The translations under genes and the position numbers were made by a program. This document shows, piece by piece, positions 25,602 to 34,923 of a DNA stretch of 64,000 bases (position 1 is the first letter of the stretch; every line of letters starts with the position of its first letter). The notes under the pieces are model-generated. The model saw only the letters and a program-made list of their open reading frames with translations, was not told the DNA's origin and ran no database searches. Source of the DNA: Cytophagales bacterium (GTDB lineage: Bacteria; Bacteroidota; Bacteroidia; Cytophagales; Cyclobacteriaceae); the NCBI GenBank assembly GCA_022360055.1, contig JAKSDO010000036.1, positions 57,247 through 121,246 of the forward strand. The letters are read 5' to 3'.

Positions 25602-27164
25602 TCACGATTTCTCCGGTACTTGATCCATCGCATATTCGGCGAGCGCAGTTATGGTCAGGCTTGGGTTCACGCCCAGATTGCAGGGAATAACGGATCCGTC
25701 AAGAATGTACATGTTTTTATATCCGTAAACCTCGAATTTATCGTCGACGACACCTTCGTCTTTTGTGTTCCCCATAGGGCATCCTCCAAGTATATGCGCC
25801 GTCATAGGTATGTTTAACAATATCTCGGGCCATACGTTTTGGGCGATTCCATTTACCTTTCCGGCGTATCTTTTCATAACCTCCTGCCCGATGGGGATAT
25901 AGGCAGGAACTTTGGCCGCTTTGTCGTTTTTGAAGGACATTGTACTGCCAATTATACCCTTTTTCCAAATCAACCGCATGGAATTGTCCAGAGATTGCAT
26001 AACCAAAAAAATAATCGAGTTTCTACCCCAGTTTTTAAAGGTGAATGTGAGCCGTAAGAGTTTTATGGGGTGTAAGATGGCTGTTAAAACCCATTTTGCA
26101 AATCGAACGATTCCGCTGCCCGATCCGACGGCAAGTGTCCCTAATCTGCCCATGGCCCCGGACCGGTCGTTGTATTTTACGATTTCAATATGCGTATGTT
26201 CATCGGGATTGAAGTAGGATGAAATAGCTACGCCATTGTTGAGTTTTCGGTCGGCATTGCTGACGCCGCACAACGATTCGGAATTTGTAAGGACATGCTC
26301 GCCCAACTGGTCCGAAAGATTCGGAAGTGTTTTGTATTTGTATTTTTGCTTCAGGAGCAAATTCATCGTGCCCAGCACCCCGCCGCTCACGATCAATCCC
26401 TTTGCAATGAAAGTCCGTTTATGCTTTTTAAACCACGATCCGCTCTGTTTGGTGTAAACAACATATTTATTTTGAGTATATTCGATTCGATAAACATAGG
26501 TCCTTTCCTTTATTTTTGCTCCGTGTTGTTCCGCAAAGTAAAGATAGTTTTTGTCCAGGGTGTTCTTGGCATTGTACCGGCATCCCACCATGCAGCCCGC
26601 GCACGCGGTGCATCCGGTTCTCATAGGCCCTTTCCCGTTGAAATATGGATCTGTTTCTTTGTCCGTATCTCCGAAATAGACACCGACATTTACGCCGCTG
26701 AATGAATCCGCTTTCCCCATTTCGGTAGCGACTTCCCTGAGCAGCAAGTCCTCTTCTTTTAAATCGGTCAGCGGGACGGTGCCCAGCATTTTTCGCGCTA
26801 CGTCGTAAAATGGCGTCAATACGTTTTTCCAATCTTTGAACCTGGTCCATACCGGATTGTTGAAGAACCTGTCCGGTGGAAACATATGCGTATTTCCGTA
26901 AACGATGGAACCACCACCCACACCCACACCACTCAATATGGTCACCTGCCTGAAGAACGTCAGGTTCTGAAACCCAAACCATTTTATTTTTGGCATCCAA
27001 AGAAATTTTCTGAAGTTCCAGTCTGTTTTCGGAAAATCTTTCGGTTTAAATCTTTTCCCTTTTTCCAGGACGAGCACCGAATAGCCTTTTTCCGATAATC
27101 GCATGGCCGAAACGCTACCTCCGAATCCGGAACCAATTACGATGTAATCAAATTCGCCGTCCAT
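25602..27164 (-). CDS. GMC-family FAD-dependent oxidoreductase (cholesterol oxidase-like) with Cys cluster
   Basis: A 520-residue flavoprotein. The FAD-binding Rossmann motif is at the extreme N-terminus (VIGSGFGGSVSAMRL), followed by VLEKGKRF and GVGVGGGSIVYGNT. The C-terminal GMC signature is HILGGCPMGNTKDEGVVD and VIPCNLGVNPSLTITALAEY; HILGG carries the catalytic-type His. Around residue 190 a cysteine cluster CTACAGCMVGC (C-x2-C-x2-C-x3-C) followed by NAKNTLDKNYL is ferredoxin-like and typical of the bacterial cholesterol-oxidase-like branch. Substrates are likely alcohols of lipids, sterols or hydroxy fatty acids. There is no signal peptide. It is divergent from the acyltransferase/esterase pair, 180 bp away, forming a lipid-related locus. 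Confidence 0.9.
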   Translation of the reverse strand: MDGEFDYIVIGSGFGGSVSAMRLSEKGYSVLVLEKGKRFKPKDFPKTDWNFRKFLWMPKIKWFGFQNLTFFRQVTILSGVGVGGGSIVYGNTHMFPPDRFFNNPVWTRFKDWKNVLTPFYDVARKMLGTVPLTDLKEEDLLLREVATEMGKADSFSGVNVGVYFGDTDKETDPYFNGKGPMRTGCTACAGCMVGCRYNAKNTLDKNYLYFAEQHGAKIKERTYVYRIEYTQNKYVVYTKQSGSWFKKHKRTFIAKGLIVSGGVLGTMNLLLKQKYKYKTLPNLSDQLGEHVLTNSESLCGVSNADRKLNNGVAISSYFNPDEHTHIEIVKYNDRSGAMGRLGTLAVGSGSGIVRFAKWVLTAILHPIKLLRLTFTFKNWGRNSIIFLVMQSLDNSMRLIWKKGIIGSTMSFKNDKAAKVPAYIPIGQEVMKRYAGKVNGIAQNVWPEILLNIPMTAHILGGCPMGNTKDEGVVDDKFEVYGYKNMYILDGSVIPCNLGVNPSLTITALAEYAMDQVPEKS

Positions 27165-27344
27165 TACATTTGATCTTCAAATGAACATAATGCATATAAA
27201 AATTTTATAATTGTGGGTTAATAATTATCTTATCAAGATTGGCAGATGCTTATAAATTTAATAGATTTTCAGCAGGATTGTTTTATATTTTCTTTTTAAT
27301 AGCATCCGACATCGGAATCTCAACCATAAGACTCAAGATAGACA

Positions 27345-28511
27345 GTGGCCGGAAATGAATCAATAAACAGGACATCGGGACCGAATGGCTGGTACACGGA
27401 TCTATCCGGTAAAGCCGCCGTAAATAAACATATCATCCATGAGTATTTCGACATTCAATACACAAAGGCGATCATTAGAGATGTGATCAAATATCTCGAT
27501 GATTATTATTTCAGATCCAGATTTATCGGATTCGAAAACTATCCGAAACGCAACAATCCGGATGTCCCGCTGATTTTTGCCAGCAATCATTCGGGAATGG
27601 CCTTTCCCTGGGATGGAATTATTCTGGCGGCCGGTATTTATGAAATGTTTGACTACGGTTCCGAAGCAGTTCGCCCGTTGGCATCGCCTATGCTTTCGGA
27701 ATCATTGCTGATGAATCCGTATTTGTACGATAACCTCTGGAAAATAGTAGGTTCGGTAGACGCTTCATTTCTGAACTTTGAAACCATGATGCTTCAGGAT
27801 GAATACAATTTACTGATCTACCCCGAGGGAGTTCCGGGTATTGGAAAAGGATTTAACCGAAGATATCAACTGCAAAGGTTCTCCTCATCCTTTATTACGA
27901 TGTCGATAAAGTATAAGACAGATATTGTTCCCATACTCACTGTCAATGGAGAATACATTAATCCGTTTGCGTACAAGTCCGGAATTCTGAACGGCCTGGT
28001 CAATAAAATCGGCGTTCCGTTTCTCCCGATCGGCTTGATTACTTTGTTCATTCCCTTTCAACCCTGGATATTTTATATGGGTTTTCCGGCTAAACTGACC
28101 TATGTACTCGGCAAAACGATCCGGCCTTATGCAATGACAAATAAGCCGGTCGAGCAGTTGTCATATCATGAATTGGTAGAAATAAAGGAAAAGGTGAGAG
28201 GCAATATGCAAACGCAACTTACGGAGGCGAAAGAGAAGTATGGAAAACGGCCGTGGAAGCTGAAGGAATTTTTCTTTGTAAACTTTAAAAACCTGGACAA
28301 ACTGCCGTACACCATGCCGTTTGGTTGGCCATTGTTGTTTGAGCAGTTTAATCGGCACTGGAAAAGAAATAAAGGAGAGGAAAAACCGTTGAAATTAGGG
28401 TTTCTGTCCTCATTAAGAATATTGTTTCGGTCGCCAAAACAGCTCTTTTTTTACCTGCCGGTATTGGGTTGGATTCCTTTGCTTGTCAGAGGGTTAAGGA
28501 AAAGATCTTAA
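27345..28511 (+). CDS. PlsC-like 1-acyl-glycerol-phosphate acyltransferase family protein
   Basis: A 388-residue acyltransferase using a GTG start. The PlsC signatures are modified but present: ASNHSGMAFPWDG (NHxxxxxD-like, block I) and YPEGVPGIGKGFNRRY (block III, normally FPEGTRS). Members of this larger branch (about 350-390 residues) transfer acyl groups to lipid acceptors at the inner face of the membrane; several hydrophobic stretches (VPFLPIGLITLFIPF, LFFYLPVLGWIPLLV) suggest membrane association. It is followed after 40 bp by an HSL-type esterase, which makes an operon likely, and is divergent from the GMC oxidoreductase. The acceptor lipid is unknown; glycerolipid, wax ester or other lipid acylation are all possible. 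Confidence 0.88.
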   Translation: MAGNESINRTSGPNGWYTDLSGKAAVNKHIIHEYFDIQYTKAIIRDVIKYLDDYYFRSRFIGFENYPKRNNPDVPLIFASNHSGMAFPWDGIILAAGIYEMFDYGSEAVRPLASPMLSESLLMNPYLYDNLWKIVGSVDASFLNFETMMLQDEYNLLIYPEGVPGIGKGFNRRYQLQRFSSSFITMSIKYKTDIVPILTVNGEYINPFAYKSGILNGLVNKIGVPFLPIGLITLFIPFQPWIFYMGFPAKLTYVLGKTIRPYAMTNKPVEQLSYHELVEIKEKVRGNMQTQLTEAKEKYGKRPWKLKEFFFVNFKNLDKLPYTMPFGWPLLFEQFNRHWKRNKGEEKPLKLGFLSSLRILFRSPKQLFFYLPVLGWIPLLVRGLRKRS

Positions 28512-28551
28512 ATTATGAGTTTAAGCACTTTAGGCATATGAGAACACGGAG

Positions 28552-29475
28552 ATGGCATCGTTAAAACACAATATATTGAAGGGTTTTTTGAATGCGCTCA
28601 GCCTTCCTATGTATTGGAAGCTGCCCCCGGTGAATCATTTGAGAAGTTTACTTGAAACTTCGACCATGATGGCTACGCTGCCCTGGGGCGTAACGTTTAA
28701 AAAGATTCGGTTTGATCTGTTTGAGGCAGAGTGGTTGCATCCCCGGAAAGTGATCAGGGAACGGGTGTTGCTCTACCTTCATGGCGGTGGCTACGTGATC
28801 GGATCGCCACATACCCACCGGGCTCTGGCCGGCAAAATCGCTCAGGGAATATCTGCCGATTGTCTTTTAATCGATTATCGCAAGGCTCCTGAAAACCCTT
28901 TTCCTGCGGCTTTGGACGATTCTTATCACGCGTATAATCATTTGTTGGAAAAGGGTTATGACCCTAAAAATATTGTGATTGCCGGCGATTCGGCCGGCGG
29001 CGGTTTGGCAATTGCACTTCAATATGAATTGAGAGATTTTCATAGGGAATTGCCCTTGTGTTCAGTGCTCCTGTCGCCATATCTCGATTTAACCGGAACG
29101 GGGAGGTCGATCAAACACAATGCAAAAAACGATCGTTTTCTGGATGTATTTGAGATGAGGAGATGGGCCAAATGGTATGCGGCAGATCATGATCTGAAAG
29201 ACCCGCTGCTCTCGCCGTTGTTTGGGGATATGAGGGATCTGCCGCCGATCCTGGTACAGGCCAGCAGGAGTGAAGTGCTTTACAACGACTCCACACGTTT
29301 TGTCGCAAGGGCAAAAAAAATGGGTGTGAAAGTGGAATTTCAAACATGGAAGGGACTGATTCATTGGTGGCACATGTTTGGCGGTATGCCCGAAGCTAAA
29401 GAAGCAATCGAAAAAATTATCCTTTTTATCAAGGATGCCTACGCCCAAAGGGATTCCAAACAGCAGAGCGCTTAG
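28552..29475 (+). CDS. Alpha/beta-hydrolase esterase, hormone-sensitive lipase family
   Basis: A 307-residue cytoplasmic esterase. The oxyanion motif HGGGYVIGSPHTHR and the nucleophile elbow GDSAGGG are classic for bacterial HSL-type (family IV) esterases; the catalytic Asp lies in DPLLSPLFGD and the His in GLIHWWHMFGG. It has no signal peptide. It follows the PlsC-like gene by 40 bp and ends in a compact terminator that overlaps its own stop codon. Together with the divergent GMC oxidoreductase it suggests turnover or remodelling of a hydroxylated or esterified lipid. Chain-length preference cannot be read from the sequence. Confidence 0.92.
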   Translation: MASLKHNILKGFLNALSLPMYWKLPPVNHLRSLLETSTMMATLPWGVTFKKIRFDLFEAEWLHPRKVIRERVLLYLHGGGYVIGSPHTHRALAGKIAQGISADCLLIDYRKAPENPFPAALDDSYHAYNHLLEKGYDPKNIVIAGDSAGGGLAIALQYELRDFHRELPLCSVLLSPYLDLTGTGRSIKHNAKNDRFLDVFEMRRWAKWYAADHDLKDPLLSPLFGDMRDLPPILVQASRSEVLYNDSTRFVARAKKMGVKVEFQTWKGLIHWWHMFGGMPEAKEAIEKIILFIKDAYAQRDSKQQSA

Positions 29476-29484
29476 GCGCTTTTT
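29467..29484 (+). terminator. Intrinsic terminator overlapping the esterase stop codon
   Basis: AGCGC, loop TTAG (containing the TAG stop), GCGCT, TTTT. Downstream, GCATTGCC near 29508 and GGCAATGC near 29560 form a second, larger inverted repeat. The rest of 29485-29687 shows no gene. Confidence 0.7.
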
Positions 29485-29687
29485 GTCCGGATGATAACGC
29501 AATTGCCTGCATTGCCGGCCGGCGCTTTTCGGTTCGCGGAAAGCTGTTCGGATCATGCGCGGCAATGCAAGATTGTCGTGCGGATTTTCTTGAATTGGAT
29601 TGAAAATTTAAAAAAAAATAGATGAATTATTGTAGGATCAAAACGCATTATTTGTGTAAATTGTAAACAAGTGAAAAAACTTAAATT

Positions 29688-30164
29688 ATGACTATGGAAG
29701 ATCTATTTAAAAAATTCTTGTACACCGGCGTCGGACTGGTGGCAATGACTGCAGAAAAAATCCAAAAGTCCGTTGATAAATTAATCGGTGATGGCAAACT
29801 CTCTATCGAAGAAGGGAAAAAGCTCATTGATAAACTGGTGAATGAAGGTAAACTTTCGGTGGAAGAAGGGAAAAAGGTAATCGATGATTTAGTGAAAAAA
29901 GGAAAATTATCTGCCGAAGAAGGAAAGAAAGCCGTCGATGATTTCCTGAAGAATGCAAAATCAAAGAGCAGCGAGGTAGAGACGCAGGTGAAAGGAATTG
30001 TTGACCGGTTGATCAGCAGTTTTGACTATGCTACTTCAAAGGAGGTCGATGATTTGAGAAAACGCGTTACAGCATTGGAAAAGAAAGTAAAAGCTACGAG
30101 TAAACCGGTTACAAAAGCCGTAAAAAAGACACCGGCCAAAACAAAAGAGCCGGCATCAGTTTAG
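29688..30164 (+). CDS. Phasin-like protein with 18-residue helical repeats
   Basis: A 158-residue, Lys/Glu-rich, cysteine-free protein. After a short hydrophobic N-terminus (LYTGVGLVAMTAEKIQ) come three near-perfect 18-residue repeats starting at residues 36, 54 and 72 (GKLSxEEGKKxIDxLVxx), then a coiled coil ending in a heptad-like VDDLRKRVTALEKKVKA (about 120-138) and a Lys/Ala/Pro tail like those of phasins. The repeat length equals five helical turns, so it should form a continuous amphipathic helix. Phasins coat storage granules or bind lipid surfaces; no PHA synthase is in the window, so the role is inferred from composition only. A strong terminator follows. Confidence 0.7.
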   Translation: MTMEDLFKKFLYTGVGLVAMTAEKIQKSVDKLIGDGKLSIEEGKKLIDKLVNEGKLSVEEGKKVIDDLVKKGKLSAEEGKKAVDDFLKNAKSKSSEVETQVKGIVDRLISSFDYATSKEVDDLRKRVTALEKKVKATSKPVTKAVKKTPAKTKEPASV

Positions 30165-30188
30165 GTTTTATACAAAGTAAATTGTTTA

Positions 30189-30227
30189 AAATGCCAAATT
30201 CTACCGGAGTTTGGCATTTATTTTTTT
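30189..30227 (+). terminator. Strong intrinsic terminator
   Basis: Perfect 10-bp stem AAATGCCAAA / TTTGGCATTT with an 11-nt loop, followed by A and seven T. It ends the phasin-like transcript. Confidence 0.92.
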
Positions 30228-30283
30228 AATGCGTATTACCCGGCACAGATTTTATATATTTACCTAAAATTCTTCAATTTTTT

Positions 30284-31978
30284 ATGCTTTTTAATACCAC
30301 GATTGAGAACATTAGCAGGATTCGAAAACTTGTAGAAGTAATCGCAAAATACGGATTTGAAGATTTTGTAATCAGCGCCGGGTTGAATAATATTCTTGCG
30401 TCGAAGAAAAAGGTACGAGGGCAGTACTCCGAAGAAAAGCGATTTGCACATAGCAGATGGGAACGGATAAGGCTCATAATGGAGGAGCTGGGACCAACCT
30501 ATATCAAGCTGGGCCAGATGCTCAGCAATCGACCGGACCTGGTTCCCGAACCGCTTATTAAGGAACTGGAAAGGCTGTTGGACAGCGTGCCTCCGTTCCC
30601 CACGGATACCGCCAGGGAGATCATTGAATCGGAGCTTGGAAAACCAATCCGGGAAATATTCATTTACTTTGACGATAAACCCATCGGGTCCGCCAGTATC
30701 GGCCAGGTCCACCGCGCACGACTTATCGACGGCCATGATGTCGTGGTAAAGGTGCAGCGGCCAAACGCGAAAAAGCAGGTGGCTGCCGATCTTTCGCTGA
30801 TCCGGGAATTTGTTAAGATCACCGAAAATTATTTCATCAAAGCCGGAATATTAAACCCGCTTGAGATCGTGGACACCTTCTCAAAGAGCCTTCAAAATGA
30901 GTTTGATTATTTCACCGAAGCCCGAAACCTGGAACAGTTTAAGGCGCTTTACCGGGATTTTGAGCACCTCTATATCCCAACACCCTTTCGTGATCTGACC
31001 ACAAAAAGGGTATTGACCATTGAGTTTATAAGTGGCTGTAAGGTAAACGATATACCCACCCTGAAGTCGTGGGGAATTCGACCTCCCCAGATTGCAAAAA
31101 AGGGTTTGGATATCTATTTGAAGCAGATATTTGAAATTGGCGTTTTCCATGCGGATCCGCACCCCGGAAATATTTTAATAAAGCCGAACGGAAGGATCGC
31201 TTTGATCGATTTTGGGATGATCGGTAAACTTATGCAATCCCAAAAATACGCTTTTGCGGGTGTCTTTATAAGCCTGGCAAATAAGGACGCAAAAAGTATG
31301 GCCACCAATCTTCGGCGGCTTGCAATCGATCATGAGATCGAAGATATGCGCGCGTTTGAGTACGACCTCAACGACCTGATCCAGGACTATGTCGTTTTGG
31401 CCGGAGATGACGTGGGTGTTCGGGATTTTACTGCCAGACTTCAAAAATTAGCATATAAATACAAGCTTCAAATACCAGGGGTTATATTTTTGATTCTGAG
31501 GTCCTTGGCGATTTTGGAGGGGACATCAAGACAGTTGGATCCCGAGTTTGACGTTTTGGAAAATATAAAACCGTACGGCTTGAAATTACTTGCCGAGCAA
31601 TACAGCATCAAAAATGTAGCCGATGAAGTAAGTCATTCGATTGCGCAGGCGTTTACGCTTTTTTACAACCTGCCCCTGGAGATCAGGGACATCGTAAAGC
31701 AGGTCCGGAAAGGAAAGATTGTTTTGAATACCCGGCAGATGGGTTTTGAAAAATACCAGAAGCAGCTCGATTTTGTTGCGAACAGGATCGTCCTGGCCAT
31801 AATAATCGGCGCATTCGTCATTGCCGCCGGATTGAGCTATGGCAGCTCGATTGATAAAGCGGTGGCCGGACTGTTCGGAATTCCTTATTTCAGCTTATTC
31901 TGCCTGTTTATCGCCGGTTTCCTGGGCTTTATCCTATTTATTAATGATTATAGAAGCGGCAGAAACAGGCATCAGTAA
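30284..31978 (+). CDS. UbiB/ABC1/ADCK family atypical kinase
   Basis: A 564-residue protein of the AarF/UbiB family, which supports quinone biosynthesis or lipid trafficking. Diagnostic elements: the KxGQ motif (IKLGQMLSNRPDLVP), the Ala-rich loop GSASIGQVHRARL replacing the usual Gly-rich loop, VVVKVQRPN (catalytic Lys), EFDYFTEARN, the catalytic HADPHPGNIL and the metal-binding IDFGMIG. Two transmembrane helices close the protein (about 500-520 and 530-555), as in membrane-anchored members. The window also holds Etf and HMG-CoA reductase genes, compatible with isoprenoid quinone metabolism, but no ubi/men gene is adjacent. Its last 7 bases overlap the end of the convergent DUF445 gene. Confidence 0.93.
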   Translation: MLFNTTIENISRIRKLVEVIAKYGFEDFVISAGLNNILASKKKVRGQYSEEKRFAHSRWERIRLIMEELGPTYIKLGQMLSNRPDLVPEPLIKELERLLDSVPPFPTDTAREIIESELGKPIREIFIYFDDKPIGSASIGQVHRARLIDGHDVVVKVQRPNAKKQVAADLSLIREFVKITENYFIKAGILNPLEIVDTFSKSLQNEFDYFTEARNLEQFKALYRDFEHLYIPTPFRDLTTKRVLTIEFISGCKVNDIPTLKSWGIRPPQIAKKGLDIYLKQIFEIGVFHADPHPGNILIKPNGRIALIDFGMIGKLMQSQKYAFAGVFISLANKDAKSMATNLRRLAIDHEIEDMRAFEYDLNDLIQDYVVLAGDDVGVRDFTARLQKLAYKYKLQIPGVIFLILRSLAILEGTSRQLDPEFDVLENIKPYGLKLLAEQYSIKNVADEVSHSIAQAFTLFYNLPLEIRDIVKQVRKGKIVLNTRQMGFEKYQKQLDFVANRIVLAIIIGAFVIAAGLSYGSSIDKAVAGLFGIPYFSLFCLFIAGFLGFILFINDYRSGRNRHQ

Positions 31979-33189
31979 AAGAATACAAAGTATTGGGCCA
32001 GGCCGGCCAGCCCTCCGAGTACCGCCCCGATAATTATGAGTGTCGTTTCGTCTTCCTTAAAAACGGGCCGCAGAAAGGATTCGAATTCGACAGGAGGCAA
32101 CCCGATCATTTTTTCTTTGAGAATATGCTCGAGGTCCAGGGCATTTTCGGCATAACCAAAAACATGCCGGATATTCATAGGCAGCTCCTGCATAAATCTG
32201 AAACAAGCAATATTGCGAATATGAAGGAACAGTTTGCTCCCGGTTGAAATCTCTACCAGAGGTTTAATAATTCCTGCGGTCAGGTCGATGGTATGCTCGA
32301 TTTGCCGCTGCACAATATGTTTGAGCTTTTCCGAACCCGGACCGCGGATGATGTACTCGAAGATATTTTCGATGGTAATAATTTTCGAGGCGACGATTCT
32401 CGAGTATTCCGTCGATACTTCCACCTGCCTCTTCATAAACATCCCCTGTATGTGCAGTTTTCCTATTTTTATCGGATTCAATGGCCGGAAGATGAGCTTT
32501 AACGCGAGATAATTAGTAAAATATCCGACCATAACCCCAAACAAAGGCAAAATCCACCACTGCGGCAGAACGTACCACACCACCATTTGAATAAGCCCGA
32601 ACAAAAAACCAAAATACAGCCCAGAGCTTTTGATAAATCGAAACTCCGCTTCACCGCATTTAAGAAACATTTGATTGAGCAGAACTTTGTTCTGAGTTAA
32701 TGAGCTTATGGCCAAATATTTGAGATCCAGCATGCTTGAAACGTTAACTTTTACCTCTTTCATCATCTCTTCGACAATATGAGGCAGATTGTCACCGACT
32801 TGCCGGTAGACATTTTGCTTTAAGTTTTCGGGCGTTTTTTCCCAGATGGTGGAAAGTTTGGCTTCCATGACCTCGTCGATGATCTGTCTTGAAAGGTGAT
32901 CTATTGACGGCGCCATTTCTTCGGCAACCTTCTTGGGCTTGATCTTCGAAAACTGAGCGCCGATGTCCAACAATTTGGTGGTCCATAAGTCTACGGCAGT
33001 TTCAGCCATTTTTCTCGCTTTCGAGGGGATGATGCCCTGCCATCCTATCGGCCTTATACCAATATAATTTATCGGATAAAAAGTCATGTTTATGGCAACA
33101 ATATTTGTCAGCCAGCCAACCAGAGCACTTATGACCGGGATACTTAGGTACGGGATGTATTCGATAAGGTCTGTGAAATCAATCTGCAT
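31972..33189 (-). CDS. DUF445 family membrane protein
   Basis: A 405-residue protein with an N-terminal helix (SIPVISALVGWLTNIVAINMTFYP), central helical region, two middle helices around VVWYVLPQWWILPLFGVMVGYFTNYLALKLIFRP, and a C-terminal helix (TLIIIGAVLGGLAGLAQYFVFF). The duplicated GxxTNxxAxxMxFxP / GYFTNYLALKLIFRP motif, once in each half, is the signature of DUF445; no biochemical function is established. The start at 33189 is chosen since it begins directly before the first amphipathic helix; 33246 is an alternative. It is convergent and overlapping by 7 bp with ubiB and divergent from HMG-CoA reductase (131 bp). Confidence 0.88.
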   Translation of the reverse strand: MQIDFTDLIEYIPYLSIPVISALVGWLTNIVAINMTFYPINYIGIRPIGWQGIIPSKARKMAETAVDLWTTKLLDIGAQFSKIKPKKVAEEMAPSIDHLSRQIIDEVMEAKLSTIWEKTPENLKQNVYRQVGDNLPHIVEEMMKEVKVNVSSMLDLKYLAISSLTQNKVLLNQMFLKCGEAEFRFIKSSGLYFGFLFGLIQMVVWYVLPQWWILPLFGVMVGYFTNYLALKLIFRPLNPIKIGKLHIQGMFMKRQVEVSTEYSRIVASKIITIENIFEYIIRGPGSEKLKHIVQRQIEHTIDLTAGIIKPLVEISTGSKLFLHIRNIACFRFMQELPMNIRHVFGYAENALDLEHILKEKMIGLPPVEFESFLRPVFKEDETTLIIIGAVLGGLAGLAQYFVFFY

Positions 33190-33320
33190 GATAAATGATA
33201 TTACTGCCGCAAACATTGGCCGTTCGACTACATTATTGCCGGGCAATTAACTTTAAATTTTTCAAACTCTTTCATATTATTAGCTAAATTTAACCTGAAT
33301 CTAATCAAAATAACATTTCC

Positions 33321-34865
33321 ATGTTAATCCCTCAATTAATACTCCGCCAGCTTTATACGAATGGCAGTCTTATGAACCATGAGCGAGGCATTCGATTTTC
33401 ATTAAAAAACAGATTGGCAGATGCCAGATTATTATCCGTAAAGGAAATTACAATTGACAACCGAAAAATCGCTCTCGAGAAAGTGAATTTTTTTATGAAT
33501 AACGGCCTTGAATACTCCGTCGAGGATATTGAAAAAAACACCATTGATTTTCCGCTGAGAAAGGTCATAGAGGTAAATATCGCCGATCTTGAATTATCCG
33601 AAGAGAAACACAAAATTAGCATATCCTTTCGGGCGGACCCGTTTGGGAAGCTCACGCTCAAAGTTGAAGACTCCATCGCTGCGGACACGACGCACATTAT
33701 AAGAATCCCCAGAGATGTTGAAGACGATTACGGGGAAAAGATTATCGGCGACCGCCAAAAGTTTATTGAAAGATATTCGGGGAAAAAATATGATCATTTA
33801 TTCAAATACACGTTCGACCCCCATGTAACTCAGGGAAATATTGAGAATTTTACCGGCATTGTACAGGTGCCGCTTGGATTTGCCGGTCCGATCCTGATAC
33901 ACGGAGAACACGCAAAAGGAGAGTTTATCGTTCCGTTGGCAACCTCCGAAGGGACGTTGGTCGCCTCCTACAACAGGGGGATCAAAGTTGTAAACCTTTC
34001 CGGCGGGGCGAAGGTGACGGTAGTCGGGGATGCCATGCAGCGGGCCCCGGTCTTTGTCTTCGAAGATGCCAGGGGGTCCAGGGATTTTATGAGCTGGGTA
34101 AAGAAAAATTACGACAGGATCAAAGAGGAAGCCGAGGCAACCTCCTCCATCGCCAAGCTGCTTTATATTGATCCTTACTCTTCGAATAAATTTACGTATC
34201 TGAGGTTTAATTACAGTACGGGCGATGCCGCCGGGCAGAATATGGTGGGGAGGGCGACCTTTGCCGCGTGCAGTTGGATATTGGAGCACTACAAAAAGGG
34301 TGCGGTCAAGCATTTTTACCTGGAGTCCAATCTGGCTACGGACAAAAAGGCCTCTCAAATAAATGTGATGCACAGCCGGGGGAAACGGGTAATAGCCGAG
34401 GCGACGATAAACAGGGATGTGCTCGTTCAGCATATGCGTGTTGAACCTGAGAGAATTCACTACCATGCCAATGTTGCCAATGTAGGGGCATTTCTGAGCG
34501 GGGCAAACAACAATGGCGCCCATTCGCCGAATGCGATCACGGCAATGTTTATTGCGACCGGGCAGGATGTGGCGAATGTTTCGGAATCCTCCGCCGGGAT
34601 CCTGTACACGGAGCTCACAAAAGACGGGAACCTGTACATTTCCCTGACCATACCCTCCCTCATCGTTGCGACCTACGGAGGAGGTACGGGCCTCCCTTCA
34701 CAGAAAGAATGCCTGGAAATAATGGATTGTTACGGACTCGGCAAAGTAAATAAACTGGCAGAGATCGTGGGGGCAGTTGCGCTTGCGGGTGAGATCTCAC
34801 TTGGAAGCGCCATATCTTCTTCGGATTGGGTGTCGAGCCACGAAACTTACGGGCGAAACCGTTGA
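33321..34865 (+). CDS. Hydroxymethylglutaryl-CoA reductase with N-terminal extension
   Basis: A 514-residue enzyme catalysing HMG-CoA to mevalonate, the committed step of the mevalonate pathway. The catalytic domain spans about 155-514: GIVQVPLGFAGPI, the catalytic Glu in ATSEGTLVASYNRG, TGDAAGQNMVG (equivalent of DAMGMN), the Lys in LATDKKASQ, the Asp in GQDVANVSES, the TYGGGTGLPSQKECL dinucleotide motif and the C-terminal His in SSHETYGRNR. This is class I-like. Residues 1-150 have no counterpart in minimal bacterial HMGRs and contain no membrane helices; I do not recognise them. It is divergent from DUF445. No other mevalonate gene is in the window, so the pathway must be scattered. Confidence 0.92.
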   Translation: MLIPQLILRQLYTNGSLMNHERGIRFSLKNRLADARLLSVKEITIDNRKIALEKVNFFMNNGLEYSVEDIEKNTIDFPLRKVIEVNIADLELSEEKHKISISFRADPFGKLTLKVEDSIAADTTHIIRIPRDVEDDYGEKIIGDRQKFIERYSGKKYDHLFKYTFDPHVTQGNIENFTGIVQVPLGFAGPILIHGEHAKGEFIVPLATSEGTLVASYNRGIKVVNLSGGAKVTVVGDAMQRAPVFVFEDARGSRDFMSWVKKNYDRIKEEAEATSSIAKLLYIDPYSSNKFTYLRFNYSTGDAAGQNMVGRATFAACSWILEHYKKGAVKHFYLESNLATDKKASQINVMHSRGKRVIAEATINRDVLVQHMRVEPERIHYHANVANVGAFLSGANNNGAHSPNAITAMFIATGQDVANVSESSAGILYTELTKDGNLYISLTIPSLIVATYGGGTGLPSQKECLEIMDCYGLGKVNKLAEIVGAVALAGEISLGSAISSSDWVSSHETYGRNR

Positions 34866-34923
34866 GCCGAGTTCGTCCTTGGTATACCTGCGACTCACGT
34901 TGTCCTCCGCCTTCTATCTGATT

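Noticed and set aside
33798..34523. 241-residue antisense ORF inside HMG-CoA reductase
   Set aside because: It is a shadow of a gene with all catalytic motifs and has no recognisable features.
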